In this document: one piece after another, positions 18,669-27,747 of the stretch
Layout: every line of letters begins with the position of its first letter
Numbering within the stretch: position 1 is the first letter of the stretch
Assembly: GCF_018138085.1 (NCBI RefSeq)
Contig: NZ_CP073105.1
Location: 2,418,001-2,482,000 of the forward strand
Length of the DNA: 64,000 nt
Source: Stutzerimonas stutzeri
GTDB taxonomy: Bacteria; Pseudomonadota; Gammaproteobacteria; Pseudomonadales; Pseudomonadaceae
Direction of reading: 5' to 3'
Notes under the pieces: model-generated
Database searches by the model: none
Seen by the model: the letters and a program-made list of their open reading frames with translations, nothing else
What the model was told of the DNA's origin: nothing
Program-made: the position numbers and the translations under genes

Positions 18669-20126
18669 CTAGCGGCCGGCAGCTGGGACAGGTTGTTGGC
18701 TCTGCCAGCCGCCACCCAGCGCAAGAAACAGGTCGACCTGATCCTGCGACAACTGCGCTTCTGAGGCGGCCAGCGCGGCCTCGGCGGTAGCCAGGGTGCG
18801 CTCGGTGTCGAGGCTGTCGAGATAAGCCAACCGGCCTTCCTGATACAGCCGGCGGGTATGGTCCGCAGCGTGGCTGGCGGCGTCTCGGGCGTCACGCAGG
18901 GCGTGGTTGCGGCGCAGGTCGTCGGCGTAGCGCGACAACAGCGTCTGGGTTTCGCGTAGCGCAGAGAGCACCACACCGTCGAAGCGGGCGAGGGCGGCAT
19001 CGGCACCGGCTTCCGTGGCGCGCACCCTGGCGTGGTCGACCTGCGTCGGGATGTGCCAGGAGATGGACGGCCCGAACGTCCAGCGGCGGGTGATGGGATC
19101 GGTGATGTGTTCGAGCATGCCGGTGTAACCGGCCGACGCGCCGAGATCGATTTGCGGATACATCATCGCGGTGGCGACGCCAATGTCGGCGGTAGCCGCG
19201 GCGAGCGCGCGCTCCGCTGCGCGGATATCTGGACGGCGTCTGAGCAGCGCCGCGCCGTCGCCAACCGGAATCGGCTGATTCAGCTGCGGTGCCTGAGTGC
19301 AGGCGGCGACCGCTTCTGGCAGATCACCGGGCGCGCGACCGAGCAGGGCGGCGATCTGGTACAGCGCGGCGGATTTTTTCGATTCGAACGGCGGCAATTC
19401 GGCGCGCAGCGCTTCGACCTGGGCCCGTGCGCGGGCGACGTCCACCTCATTGCCGCGCCCGCCGTCGAGCAGACGCTTGGCCACGTCCAACTGCCGTCGT
19501 TGAATGTCCAGCGACTGCTCGGCGATGGTCAGCTCCGCGCTCGCGTGGCAGGCCGCGACATAGTTGCGCACGACCTGGGCCACCACGGTGATACGAGCGG
19601 AGTCCAGTGCCGCTGCGCTCGCATCGGCACTGGCGCCAGCCGACTCGGCGACGCGCTTGAGCTTGCCGAACAGGTCGAGCTGATAGCCGACCGAAAGCCC
19701 TGCGTCGGCGAGATTCATCACCGGGATCTTTTCCTGCAGCGCCAGTGATTCGCTGGACAGCTGGCCGCGGGCGAGCGAGCCGGCCGCTCCCAGCTCGACT
19801 TCCTGGGCGTGATGAGCCATCTGGAAGCCTTCATAGGCGCGCCGGAGGTTGTGATAGGCGAGGCGAACGTCGGTGTTGCCAGCCAGCGCCTCGCTCACCA
19901 GACGGTTGAGCATGGGGTCTTCGTACAGCGTCCACCAATCATCCGGCAGCTCGGCTTGCTCGACCTGTGCATTGCCAGCGAGATCGAACGGCGCCTGGGC
20001 CTCGGAGCGCTGACTCAGCGCATCGTCAGGCACCTGATAGTCGGGACCGACGGCGGTACAGGCGTTGAGGGTGCCGGCCAGGGTCAGCACGGCGATCAGG
20101 TTTCTACAGTGCACAGCGCCGCTCAT
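18669..20126 (-). CDS. Efflux system outer membrane lipoprotein (NodT/OprM family)
   Basis: The outer membrane channel of the efflux operon, 485 residues. A lipoprotein signal MSGAVHC...TLAGTLNAC puts the lipidated cysteine at residue 23. The mature protein has the two repeated coiled-coil OEP domains of the TolC/NodT family: PDDWWTLYEDPMLNRLVSEAL near the N-terminus, LRADLPPF-like inter-repeat helices, and VALLRRRPDIRAAER-type sequence (here AALLRRRPDIRAAERALAA). The start at 20126 overlaps the adaptor stop by four bases (ATGA), which decides it over the in-frame ATG at 20162. It should complete a trans-envelope pump with the adaptor and FUSC protein upstream. Confidence 0.92.
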   Translation of the reverse strand: MSGAVHCRNLIAVLTLAGTLNACTAVGPDYQVPDDALSQRSEAQAPFDLAGNAQVEQAELPDDWWTLYEDPMLNRLVSEALAGNTDVRLAYHNLRRAYEGFQMAHHAQEVELGAAGSLARGQLSSESLALQEKIPVMNLADAGLSVGYQLDLFGKLKRVAESAGASADASAAALDSARITVVAQVVRNYVAACHASAELTIAEQSLDIQRRQLDVAKRLLDGGRGNEVDVARARAQVEALRAELPPFESKKSAALYQIAALLGRAPGDLPEAVAACTQAPQLNQPIPVGDGAALLRRRPDIRAAERALAAATADIGVATAMMYPQIDLGASAGYTGMLEHITDPITRRWTFGPSISWHIPTQVDHARVRATEAGADAALARFDGVVLSALRETQTLLSRYADDLRRNHALRDARDAASHAADHTRRLYQEGRLAYLDSLDTERTLATAEAALAASEAQLSQDQVDLFLALGGGWQSQQPVPAAGR

Positions 20127-21037
20127 AGGGCCGCCGGGCCCGTCGAGTCGGCTGATGGCCATGGCTGCACCGATAGTGTCGCGGTGCGGCCGATGACCAG
20201 TCGGATGTCGGTTTTCTGATCGTCGTCCAGCACCACGCGCACCGGAATCCGCTGCGCCAGGCGCACCCAGTTGAAGCTAGGGTTGATGTTCGGCAACAGC
20301 GAATTGCCGCGCGCACGGTCGCGGTCTTCGATGCCGGCGGCGATGCTCTGGACGTGTCCGTGCAGGCGCTGCGATTCCCCCATGATCTGGATGTCCACCG
20401 GTTGGCCGATCTCGATGGCGTGCAGTTTGGTTTCTTCGAAGTAGCCTTCGACGCGCAGCGAGCGGGTGTCGACGATCGACAGCACCGGCGTCCCGGTTCT
20501 GACGTAATCACCCACCCGCATGGTCTGGTCGCTGAGGTAGCCGTCTACCGGGCTGAGCACCGTGGTGCGCTTGAGGTCGAGGCGGGCCACGCCGAGCGCG
20601 GCTTCGGCGGTCTTCAGCGCGGCTTCGGCACGCTTGACCTGGGTATCGCCGATTTCCACGGTTTCCGCGGCGATCAGATCCTTCAACACTCGGTTGCGCT
20701 TGGCTTCCCGACGCGCCTGCTCGAGCAGGGCTCGGCGTTCCAGAACCGTGGCCTCGGCTTCCTCGACGGCCAGCTCGAAACGTGCCTGATCGATCACGAA
20801 CAGGACCTGGCCGCGGCTGACCTTCTGGTTGTCGCGTACGCGCAGTTCGGTGACCAGCCCGGACACATCGGGCGCAACCTGGATGATGTCGGCATGCACA
20901 TGGCCGTCGCGGGTCCACGGCGACTCCATGTAGTACTCCCAGAGGCGCAGGCCAACGATGCAGGCGATGGCGACGGCCAGCAAAGTCAGCAACACCGAGC
21001 CGGCGGCGGGTATCCAGTTCTTCATGGTTCGACTCAT
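20123..21037 (-). CDS. HlyD-family membrane fusion protein of an AaeA-like efflux system
   Basis: A 304-residue periplasmic adaptor anchored by one N-terminal membrane helix (about residues 11-30). The barrel-sandwich halves are visible: VQVSGLVTEL-like sequence (APDVSGLVTELRVRDNQKVS, 52-71) and LSPVDGYLSDQTMRVGDYV, separated by a coiled-coil hairpin (about 85-150). The IQVAPDVSG and VDGYL motifs and the short size match AaeA/EmrA-like adaptors that pair with FUSC transporters. The ATG at 21037 has AGGAG eight bases upstream. It lies 15 bases after the DUF1656 gene and overlaps the outer membrane factor gene, so all four are one operon. Confidence 0.92.
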   Translation of the reverse strand: MSRTMKNWIPAAGSVLLTLLAVAIACIVGLRLWEYYMESPWTRDGHVHADIIQVAPDVSGLVTELRVRDNQKVSRGQVLFVIDQARFELAVEEAEATVLERRALLEQARREAKRNRVLKDLIAAETVEIGDTQVKRAEAALKTAEAALGVARLDLKRTTVLSPVDGYLSDQTMRVGDYVRTGTPVLSIVDTRSLRVEGYFEETKLHAIEIGQPVDIQIMGESQRLHGHVQSIAAGIEDRDRARGNSLLPNINPSFNWVRLAQRIPVRVVLDDDQKTDIRLVIGRTATLSVQPWPSADSTGPAAL

Positions 21038-21052
21038 TTGTTCGGCTCCTGG

Positions 21053-21256
21053 CTAGCGTCCCGCTGTCAGCGTGAACAGGGCACCCAGCACCATGACGTA
21101 AAGGGCGAGGTTGAACAGCGGAGGGTGCCAAACCCAGCGATACAGGCCCAAACGGGCCAGAACACTGCCGAGCAGGCTTTTGAGCAGGTAGGCGATGAGC
21201 ATCATCACCAGCAGCACCGGGACATAGACGCCATAGATATTCAGTTGGCCGGTCAT
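21053..21256 (-). CDS. DUF1656 (AaeX-like) small membrane protein
   Basis: A 67-residue protein with two membrane helices, about 8-25 and 45-63, and the family pattern MTGQLNIYGVYVPVLLVMML near the start and YRWVWHPPLFNLALYV in the second half. DUF1656/AaeX genes almost always sit between a FUSC transporter and a HlyD adaptor, as here; AaeX's own role in the E. coli hydroxybenzoate pump is unknown. The start overlaps the FUSC stop by four bases (ATGA). Confidence 0.9.
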   Translation of the reverse strand: MTGQLNIYGVYVPVLLVMMLIAYLLKSLLGSVLARLGLYRWVWHPPLFNLALYVMVLGALFTLTAGR

Positions 21257-23301
21257 GCGGAGGCTCCCAAGGGCGCGTACCCAGCAGCGGCTGGGCGAGG
21301 TGGGACAGCGACGATATCGAACAGCGCCAGGCGCAGGCCATGCAGCGCCTGGCAGGCCTCGTCCGTGGCCTGCCCTGGTTGCAGTGACAGGCGTTGCAGG
21401 CTGTGGTCCAGCAGTCGATGCAGACTCTCGGGCGCGGGCTCCGGATGACGCTCCCTTGCGCAGCGCTTGAAGTAGTCGTGCGCAGCCAGAAGGACCGGTT
21501 GCAGCTGCCGCTCGATGGTCGTTGGCAGCCGCGCTTGCTTGAGTTCCAGCAGGCGAAAGCAGATCCGCAATTCCCGGGTGGCGTCCTGCAATGCCAGCCC
21601 CTCGTCATCCAGCTGACCAAGGCGCGGCAACAGCTGCGCGGTGCGATCGATGACCTCGGAGGCGACCTCGTCGTAATGTTGTCCAGGCCTGGCCAGGGCC
21701 AGTCGCGACAGGCTGAGCCAGCCGCTGCGGGCTAGCCGTCGCGCCGCCCACTGCGTGCCGAATGGCCGGGTCAGGCGGGCCCAGACCAGGGCCAGCACGA
21801 CGCCGAGAGCGGACGACAAGGCAGCATCGGCAAACAGCGGGAAATCAGCGCTGTACCGGTCCTGAATGGTGAGCGTGGAAATGGTCTGCACCGCCAGGAG
21901 AATCGTCGTGCCGGCATATTGCGGGCGCCCCGAGAAGGTGCCCAGCAGCAACAAAGGCACGGCCAGAAGGATGGCCAGGCTGCCGAAATCCTGCACATTG
22001 GGCATCAGCGCGAACAGGTAAATGGCCGCCGCTACGATGGATGCCAGCGTGGTCAGCAGAAATGACTTGATGAACGGTGCCGGGTTGTCCTGGCTGGCGA
22101 AAAAACAGCTGGCGACCGTGGCGATGAACACGCCGGTATAGCCGTGCTGCCAGCCAGACAGGTGCCACAGCAGGCTGACCAGCATCACCAGCGTGCCGGT
22201 TGAGAAGGCCGTGAACGCCAGTAATGAATAATCGTAATGACGCGGAGCGCCAATCAGCTGCCGCACCCGGTAGCGCAGCACGGGCGGCTGCTCGGGGTGC
22301 CCTTCGGCGAAGCACCGATGCAGACTCAAGGCATCCTGCCAGAGATCGATCAGCCCACGCAGCTGCCTAAATGCACTGGCGAACGCCAGCCGCTGCGCCG
22401 GGTAGCTGTCGGCCAGCCAGGTTTGCAACTGCCAGCTGCGCTCTGCCAGTTGCTCGGCATCGACGTGCACATCATCACCCTGTATCCAACGGTCGACGCG
22501 CTGCAGATGCGCTTCGAATTCCGGCAGTGGCTCGGGTAGATCCTGGCGCAGCTGGTCCAAGGCATTGCCCAGGGACATCAACTGCGGGGCGAGCATCGCG
22601 ATGCGGGCGCGAAAATCCCGCGCATGCCTGGCTGGGAGACGGCTGCTACTGTCGTACTCAAGGTGCAGGATCATGCCGTCGAGGGCCATCACATCGATCA
22701 TCAGCCGGTGCAGCCCGCGCTGATCGAAGGCGGCGTGAGCCGTTGCGGTAAGGATCTGACGCGCCCCTTGGCGAGCGTCCTCGAGCAGCATCCCCATGCG
22801 AGCACTCAGCACCGGGGCAATACGGGCAGGAAACAGCACGGCATTGACCAGGCCGGCGCAGACGATGCCCAGCAGAATCTCCTCGGAACGGGCCAGCGCG
22901 ACATCGAAGATATCTTGCGGATGGCTGACCGTGGCCAGGCTTATCAGCGGCACGGTATAGGCCGCCAGCATGAAGACGTAGCTGCGCGGCGATCGGTCGA
23001 GCAGCGAGAGATAGAGCAGGGCGGTGATCCATAGCGCGATCACCAGGCTCAACATCACCGGTTGCTGGGAAAACAGCGGCAACATCGCCACCGATGCCGC
23101 GGCGCCGAGCAGCGTGCCTAGCGCCCGGTAGATCGCCTTCGAGCGTGTCGCCCCGGAAAGGGGATGCGAGACGATATAGACCGAGGCCATCGCCCAGTAG
23201 GGGTTATCCAGCGGTATGGCAAGGGCGATGTAAAGCGCAAGCAGGGCAGCAATCAGCGCCTTGGCTGAGAACAGCCATTCGCGCCAAGTCGGCATAGTCA
23301 T
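21253..23301 (-). CDS. FUSC-family inner membrane transporter (AaeB-like)
   Basis: A 682-residue fusaric-acid-resistance (FUSC) transporter. It has two six-helix membrane bundles: about 15-165, beginning LFSAKALIAALLALYIALAI then NPYWAMASVYIVSHPLSGAT, and about 370-510, beginning YDYSLLAFTAFSTGTLVML. A cytoplasmic domain lies between them. The PYWA(M/V)-VYIV-P--G pattern is the FUSC hallmark. AaeB, the best-known relative, exports aromatic carboxylic acids. The start was set at 23301 (MTMPTWREW); the frame is open for another 220 codons upstream, but that stretch lies antisense to the AraC gene and is not membrane-like. The ribosome site is weak. First gene of the four-gene efflux operon. Confidence 0.92.
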   Translation of the reverse strand: MTMPTWREWLFSAKALIAALLALYIALAIPLDNPYWAMASVYIVSHPLSGATRSKAIYRALGTLLGAAASVAMLPLFSQQPVMLSLVIALWITALLYLSLLDRSPRSYVFMLAAYTVPLISLATVSHPQDIFDVALARSEEILLGIVCAGLVNAVLFPARIAPVLSARMGMLLEDARQGARQILTATAHAAFDQRGLHRLMIDVMALDGMILHLEYDSSSRLPARHARDFRARIAMLAPQLMSLGNALDQLRQDLPEPLPEFEAHLQRVDRWIQGDDVHVDAEQLAERSWQLQTWLADSYPAQRLAFASAFRQLRGLIDLWQDALSLHRCFAEGHPEQPPVLRYRVRQLIGAPRHYDYSLLAFTAFSTGTLVMLVSLLWHLSGWQHGYTGVFIATVASCFFASQDNPAPFIKSFLLTTLASIVAAAIYLFALMPNVQDFGSLAILLAVPLLLLGTFSGRPQYAGTTILLAVQTISTLTIQDRYSADFPLFADAALSSALGVVLALVWARLTRPFGTQWAARRLARSGWLSLSRLALARPGQHYDEVASEVIDRTAQLLPRLGQLDDEGLALQDATRELRICFRLLELKQARLPTTIERQLQPVLLAAHDYFKRCARERHPEPAPESLHRLLDHSLQRLSLQPGQATDEACQALHGLRLALFDIVAVPPRPAAAGYAPLGASA

Positions 23302-23490
23302 ATGGATTCGTTTTTTCGAGGCCGAGGCGGCGAAGGAAGGCAGAGCGCCAAGGCAAATCACACAAGTGGTTACATTTAACGGCAACCGGGTGTGACAAAT
23401 CGAACAACCAATAGGACAATTCGCACTTTCGTTTGCCGCTGCGATCGCCTGGCCAAGGGCGATCCGGCAGTCCAAACCGTGCGAGGCGCG

Positions 23491-24369
23491 ATGAAACGAA
23501 TCCCTAACTACGGGCTCTATGGCGAAACGGCCCAGCCGGCCTGGCGAGACATGCTGCACTGCGAATGGATCAACGAGCGCAGTGCCCAGTACAAGTGGGA
23601 AATCAAACCCCATCAGCACGATGCATTGCTGCAGTTGATGTATATCCGCAGTGGCGGTGGCGAGGTTTCGCTGGAAAATCAACGCCTGCCGTTCGCCGGC
23701 CCGAGCATTCTGGTGCTGCCGAATCGCACCGTGCATGCCTTCAGTTTTCAGCGCGACACTGACGGTCCCGTCTTTACCGCGGCACAGCGTCCCCTGGAAT
23801 CGATGGCGCGGATCGTCGCGCCCGGGCTGCTGGGCTTTCTGCAGCGCCCCAGCGTCGTGCCGCTGCCTTGGCAGGCCGACGGCAGCGAACCGATCTGGCC
23901 GCTGATCCAGCTGATCGAGGAGGAGGCGCGGAGCAAGGCCCGCGGCAATATCGCTGCCGGCCATGCGTTGTTGCTGACGTTACTGATCCACGCCGCGCGC
24001 TTGGACGCTTCGATCAACACGGCCCCACGACCCGGCAAAAGCCGACGAGCCGCCGTACTGAGGCAGTTCCGCGAACTGGTGAACCAGCATTTTCGCAATC
24101 ACTGGACGCTTGGGCGTTATAGCGAGGCCCTGGGTATGACCACAGCCACGCTCGGTCGTGTTTGCCGGGAGGAGGCGGGCGTCGCGCCCAGCGCTATCAT
24201 CAGCGAGCGAATCGTGCGCGAGGCGCAGCGCCAGCTGGCCTACACGAGCCTGCATATCCAGCAGATCGCCCATGAATTGGGCTTCGCCGATACCGCCTAC
24301 TTCAGCCGATTCTTCCGCAAACAGGCCGGGCTCAAGCCCAGCGAATTCCGGGCATCGTTCAAACGGTGA
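23491..24369 (+). CDS. AraC-family regulator (PobR-like)
   Basis: A 292-residue activator-type regulator. The N-terminal cupin-like sensor (about 15-115) has WINERSAQYKWEIKPHQHDA and LPFAGPSILVLPNRTVHAFS, typical of PobR-like proteins that sense 4-hydroxybenzoate or related aromatic acids. The C-terminal double helix-turn-helix (about 190-290) has TATLGRVCREEAGVAPSAII and IAHELGFADTAYFSRFFRKQ. The ATG at 23491 is preceded by GCGAGG and matches the family start MKRIPNYxLYGE. It is divergent from the FUSC operon with a 189-base spacer, so it probably controls that operon in response to an aromatic acid (inference from layout and family). Confidence 0.88.
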   Translation: MKRIPNYGLYGETAQPAWRDMLHCEWINERSAQYKWEIKPHQHDALLQLMYIRSGGGEVSLENQRLPFAGPSILVLPNRTVHAFSFQRDTDGPVFTAAQRPLESMARIVAPGLLGFLQRPSVVPLPWQADGSEPIWPLIQLIEEEARSKARGNIAAGHALLLTLLIHAARLDASINTAPRPGKSRRAAVLRQFRELVNQHFRNHWTLGRYSEALGMTTATLGRVCREEAGVAPSAIISERIVREAQRQLAYTSLHIQQIAHELGFADTAYFSRFFRKQAGLKPSEFRASFKR

Positions 24370-24505
24370 GCAAAATGGCTAGCGTCGTTTCCCGATGACT
24401 GTTGCGTGACCGGTAACAGTGCTTCATGCGGAGCTGTCTGTTTCCGCCCATGCCTCAACTCTAAGCTTTGCCTCAGGTTTCAAATCACCTTATGAGGTAA
24501 ATCAT

Positions 24506-24697
24506 ATGAACCGCATCATCGCCGCCGCAGCGCTTGCTGCCTCTACCATCGTGCTTTCGCCCATGTCCTTCGCCGAGGAGTCATCCGCCTTCGCGGCTCA
24601 CTTCGCTGCGCTGCAAGACTCGGCCGCGGGCGACGCGTCCGAGCAAATCGCGACCAGCCAGCATGCAACCGAATCGCAGGCTGACAAGGACAGCTGA
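24506..24697 (+). CDS. Small exported protein of unknown function
   Basis: A 63-residue protein. Residues 1-24 (MNRIIAAAALAASTIVLSPM then SFA) form a good signal peptide with likely cleavage after Ala24. The mature part, about 39 residues, is Ala/Ser/Glu/Asp-rich, acidic, without cysteine. The ATG follows TGAGG at a proper distance. It matches no family I can name with certainty, although short exported proteins like this are common in pseudomonads. It is 136 bases downstream of the AraC gene on the same strand. Confidence 0.6.
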   Translation: MNRIIAAAALAASTIVLSPMSFAEESSAFAAHFAALQDSAAGDASEQIATSQHATESQADKDS

Positions 24698-25261
24698 CTC
24701 AACGCTTGTTGATGGTTGTGCGCTGGGTATTGGCGGCCACGAAGAACACCGGTACGGCATGTGTCGTACCGCGGTCAGGTAGTTTCCGAGCGCTGTATCT
24801 TTCCGGTTGGCGCTGAGGCAGCCGCAAGCTCAGCGTAGCCCCGGCTATCTATTGCTCGGTAACTTTGTGGTCCCGCAGCATGCTCGGCATTTATCTAAAG
24901 CCACGTTCTCTGGCCAGGCTTTGCTTACGTTTAAACTGGCAGAAAGCGAGAGCCGGCGGTTCAGGGCGCCAGGCGTGTGCGAGCCGTGCGATCTCAATGT
25001 GGCGTTGGTTTTTCATTAGGCGCTTCGCACGATGGGAAACCGGCGATCGCTTTGATCGAGAATCTGGCAGGCTTTACTGTTTAAGTTCCGTCGAGAAGTG
25101 GCTTCTCAAACAAACCGGTAACTTCGCATAATCTATATTATGTTAAATAGCTTATATGGCTGTTAGCTCCAGATACCTGCCGTAGCCTCTCTCATATTCG
25201 TCAGCATCCGATATCCAGTGCCGCGCCGTCCTTGTTGACGAGCGCGGCCTCTTCTTCCCGG
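24698..25261. other. Gene-free intergenic stretch, AT-richer than surroundings
   Basis: About 560 bases without a gene I can support. The right half (25020-25160) is clearly AT-richer than the window average and holds a short inverted repeat, CATAAT-CTAT-ATTATG, at 25127-25142. A GCCGCGC/GCGCGGC hairpin at 25220-25248 lies just beyond the ltaE stop and could help end that transcript. Confidence 0.5.
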
Positions 25262-26308
25262 TTATGGGTTTTGCAGTACGACGCTGCGAATGTCGTCCGC
25301 CAGTTGGCGTACGCGTTCCTCGCTGGTGTCCCAGGAACACATGAACCGTGCGCCACCGACCCCGATAAACGTGTAGAACATCCAACCGCGACTCCTGAGT
25401 GCCTCCAGCGCCAACGGTGGCATGTTGATGAACACACCGTTGGCCTCGACTGGAAACATCAGCTCCACGCCCGACACGTCGCTGATCAGGCTGGCAAGCA
25501 ATTGCGCGCAACCGTTCGCATGTTCGGCATATTTCATCCAGGCGTGGTTTTCCAGCAGCCCGACCCAAGGCGCAGACAAGAAACGCATCTTCGATGCAAG
25601 CTGACCGGCCTGCTTGCAACGGTATTCGAAATCTTCGGCCAGTGCCCGGTTGAAAAACAGGATGGCCTCACCGACCGCCATGCCGTTCTTCGTGCCCCCG
25701 AAACAGAGCACGTCCACGCCCGACTTCCAGCTCAGTTCGGCCGGTGAAAGCCCGAGAAACGCACAGGCGTTGGCGAAACGCGCGCCATCCATGTGCAGAT
25801 GCAGCCCCAGTTCCTTGCAGGTATCGCTGATGGCTCGGAGTTCGTCCGGCCGGTATACGGTGCCGATCTCAGTGGCCTGGGTAATGCTGACGACGCGTGG
25901 TTTGGGGTAATGGATGTCCTTGCGTTTGAGGGCAACTTCTCGAATAGCTGCAGGCGTTAGCTTGCCTTGCTCGGTGCGGGCAACGAGCAACTTGGAACCG
26001 TTGGAAAAGAACTCCGGTGCGCCGCATTCGTCGGTCTCGATATGGGCGATATCACCGCATATCACGCTGTGATAGCTCTGACATAGCGAAGATAGCGCCA
26101 GGGAGTTGGCAGCGGTGCCATTGAACGCAAAGAAGACTTCGCAATCGGTCTCGAACAGCTGGCGGAAATGGTCGGCTGCCCGTGCAGTCCATTGATCGTC
26201 TCCGTAGGCGCGGTCGTGTCCCTGGTTCGCGCGGGCCATGGCTTCCCAGGCTTCAGGACAGATGCCCGAATAGTTATCGCTGGCGAATTGCTGATTGGCG
26301 TTGGTCAT
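25262..26308 (-). CDS. ltaE: Low-specificity L-threonine aldolase
   Basis: A PLP-dependent enzyme that splits L-threonine or L-allo-threonine to glycine and acetaldehyde. The 348-residue protein is typical in length. Visible family features are SDNYSGICPEA at 10-20, FNGTAANSLAL (phosphate-binding area, 62-72), HIETDECGAPE, HMDGARFANA with D174 and R177, and the PLP lysine K207 in CFGGTKNGM. The ATG at 26308 is well placed; the gene stands alone, 25 bases downstream of the DUF202 pair on the same strand, so it could be co-transcribed from their promoter. Assignment is firm at family level. Confidence 0.93.
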   Translation of the reverse strand: MTNANQQFASDNYSGICPEAWEAMARANQGHDRAYGDDQWTARAADHFRQLFETDCEVFFAFNGTAANSLALSSLCQSYHSVICGDIAHIETDECGAPEFFSNGSKLLVARTEQGKLTPAAIREVALKRKDIHYPKPRVVSITQATEIGTVYRPDELRAISDTCKELGLHLHMDGARFANACAFLGLSPAELSWKSGVDVLCFGGTKNGMAVGEAILFFNRALAEDFEYRCKQAGQLASKMRFLSAPWVGLLENHAWMKYAEHANGCAQLLASLISDVSGVELMFPVEANGVFINMPPLALEALRSRGWMFYTFIGVGGARFMCSWDTSEERVRQLADDIRSVVLQNP

Positions 26309-26333
26309 TTGTACCTCTTTTCAAGTGGCTATC

Positions 26334-26708
26334 TCAGCTACTGATCGGCAAGAAAATTACGGTGTAGAGGCCTAGTGCGCCAAGAACGAAAACCGAGGCG
26401 CCCAGCCAGAAAATAGAAATTGCATCGGCCCGGATGCGCCCGCTTTTCACCCCGCTCGCGCTACGGGCGTAACGACGCTGCTGCGTGGTCCAGATACCCA
26501 ACGCCGTCGCCAGCGATAGCGCGACCAACATGCCGACGAAGGTCCCGTGATAAGGCATCCAGCGCAGAAACAGCGCGCTCACGGTGATCATCGTCAGCAG
26601 CGTTCGGCCCCAGGCCAGCGAAGTGCGTTCGGGCTGCAGGCCTGGATCCTCATGCAGCGGCGGTCGCGGCGTGCCGGGTTCCAGGCGGCGACGAAAGGAA
26701 ATATGCAT
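26334..26708 (-). CDS. DUF202 membrane protein (second of pair)
   Basis: A 124-residue inner membrane protein with three predicted helices (about 37-55, 60-78, 102-122). The DUF202 signature QPERTSLAWGRTLLTM occurs at about residues 24-39, the same ERTxLAWxRT element found in the upstream gene. The start at 26708 was chosen because the upstream gene ends two bases earlier (TAA, then CG, then ATG), implying translational coupling. The frame remains open far upstream but that part is out-of-frame overlap with the first DUF202 gene. The function of DUF202 proteins is unsettled. Confidence 0.82.
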   Translation of the reverse strand: MHISFRRRLEPGTPRPPLHEDPGLQPERTSLAWGRTLLTMITVSALFLRWMPYHGTFVGMLVALSLATALGIWTTQQRRYARSASGVKSGRIRADAISIFWLGASVFVLGALGLYTVIFLPISS

Positions 26709-26710
26709 CG

Positions 26711-27079
26711 TTAGCCGCGAAGCGCGATGAAACTGATCAGCACCAAGGTCACCAGTGTGCCGCCGATGGACAGAATCGGGATCAGCAATGGAAACGGCAA
26801 CGGTCCGCTGTGCCGCATGGCACGCTCGATGGTGAGCCAGCGAACGCACGCCGTCGAGCTGATGAACATGGCCAACAGCAACAACGAGACCGATAGCACC
26901 TTGCGCACCTCCAGTGTGAAGATGCCGCCGGCAAAGGCTTCGACCGCCACTCCGCCGGCCAGCAGCGCCAACGAGGTGCGGATCCAGGCGAGGAAGGTTC
27001 TTTCGTTGGCCAGCGTAAACCGCGGGTCGGGCTCCTTTCCTCCGGACAACAACCGGTGACTCCAGCGACTTCGCTCCAT
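26711..27079 (-). CDS. YidH-type DUF202 membrane protein (first of pair)
   Basis: A 122-residue inner membrane protein. It starts MERSRWSHRLL, has the DUF202 motif FTLANERTFLAWIRTSLALL at about 22-41, and three hydrophobic helices (about 34-54, 60-80, 97-118), like YidH. The ATG at 27079 follows CGGAGA with good spacing. It is directly followed by a second, divergent DUF202 gene, the YidH/YidG-like tandem arrangement seen in enteric bacteria, which suggests the two proteins act together. The role is unknown. Confidence 0.85.
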   Translation of the reverse strand: MERSRWSHRLLSGGKEPDPRFTLANERTFLAWIRTSLALLAGGVAVEAFAGGIFTLEVRKVLSVSLLLLAMFISSTACVRWLTIERAMRHSGPLPFPLLIPILSIGGTLVTLVLISFIALRG

Positions 27080-27252
27080 GGGTGATTCGTCTCCGAACAA
27101 TTGAGGGCCAGGGGCCCTGCCCATTCAAACAGAAACGCGTGCGCACTGCAGGTTCCGTTGCAATCATCCGCTCGTGGGAATGACCGTTCTGGCTACGAGG
27201 CGCCCTTGCGCCATGCTAATGTTCGCCATCGAAACCGTCCTGGAGAGATTTC

Positions 27253-27744
27253 ATGCTGCTTCGTCTGGTCACCGCTTTTGCGCTCGCCACGGCCACTCTG
27301 GCTGCCTCGGCAGATGAACATTCCCACGCTAATCACGTGATGGCTGGAGCACCTGCCGTGTATCAGGTCTGGTCGCGTGCCATGCCGCCGACTGCCCCGA
27401 CGGGTGCGGTGTATTTCACGCTGAGCAACCCCGGTGACACGGCAGATCGGCTGATAGGAGTGAAAACCGCCCGGGCCGAAAAAGCCGAGCTGCACGCACA
27501 TGTGCATGAGGGTGACGTGATGCGCATGCAGCGTATCGACTCGATCGAGGTGCCGGCCGGCGGTGAGGTGCAGTTCCAGCCAGGTGGCAATCACGTCATG
27601 CTGTTCAAATTGAGCAAGCCGCTGGTAGCGGGCGAGCAATTTCCGCTCACGCTGATTTTCGAGCATGCCGGCGAGGTGAACGTAGACGTTTCCATACAGG
27701 ACCAGGCGCCCGCGGCGGACGATAGCGCTCACCAGCACCACTGA
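27253..27744 (+). CDS. Periplasmic copper chaperone, PCu(A)C family
   Basis: A 163-residue exported protein with signal peptide MLLRLVTAFALATATLAASA. The cupredoxin-like PCu(A)C domain has the copper-binding pattern H-(M)-x(10)-M-x(n)-H-x-M: HAHVHEGDVMRMQRIDSIEV in the middle and GGNHVMLFKLSKPL later, plus PTGAVYFTLSNPGDTADRLI at the start. Such proteins deliver Cu(I) to the CuA site of cytochrome oxidase. Extra His residues at both ends (EHSHANH and the C-terminal HQHH) may add metal-binding capacity. GGAGAG precedes the ATG. It is a single gene, divergent from the DUF202 pair and followed directly by a REP array. Confidence 0.88.
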   Translation: MLLRLVTAFALATATLAASADEHSHANHVMAGAPAVYQVWSRAMPPTAPTGAVYFTLSNPGDTADRLIGVKTARAEKAELHAHVHEGDVMRMQRIDSIEVPAGGEVQFQPGGNHVMLFKLSKPLVAGEQFPLTLIFEHAGEVNVDVSIQDQAPAADDSAHQHH

Positions 27745-27747
27745 GTG

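Noticed and set aside
21253..23964. A 903-residue FUSC protein with a 220-residue N-terminal extension
   Set aside because: The extension lies antisense to the AraC gene, is not membrane-like, and the FUSC family starts at about 23301.
24807..25019. Short open frame in the gap before ltaE
   Set aside because: No ribosome site, no motif, unusual composition; probably chance.
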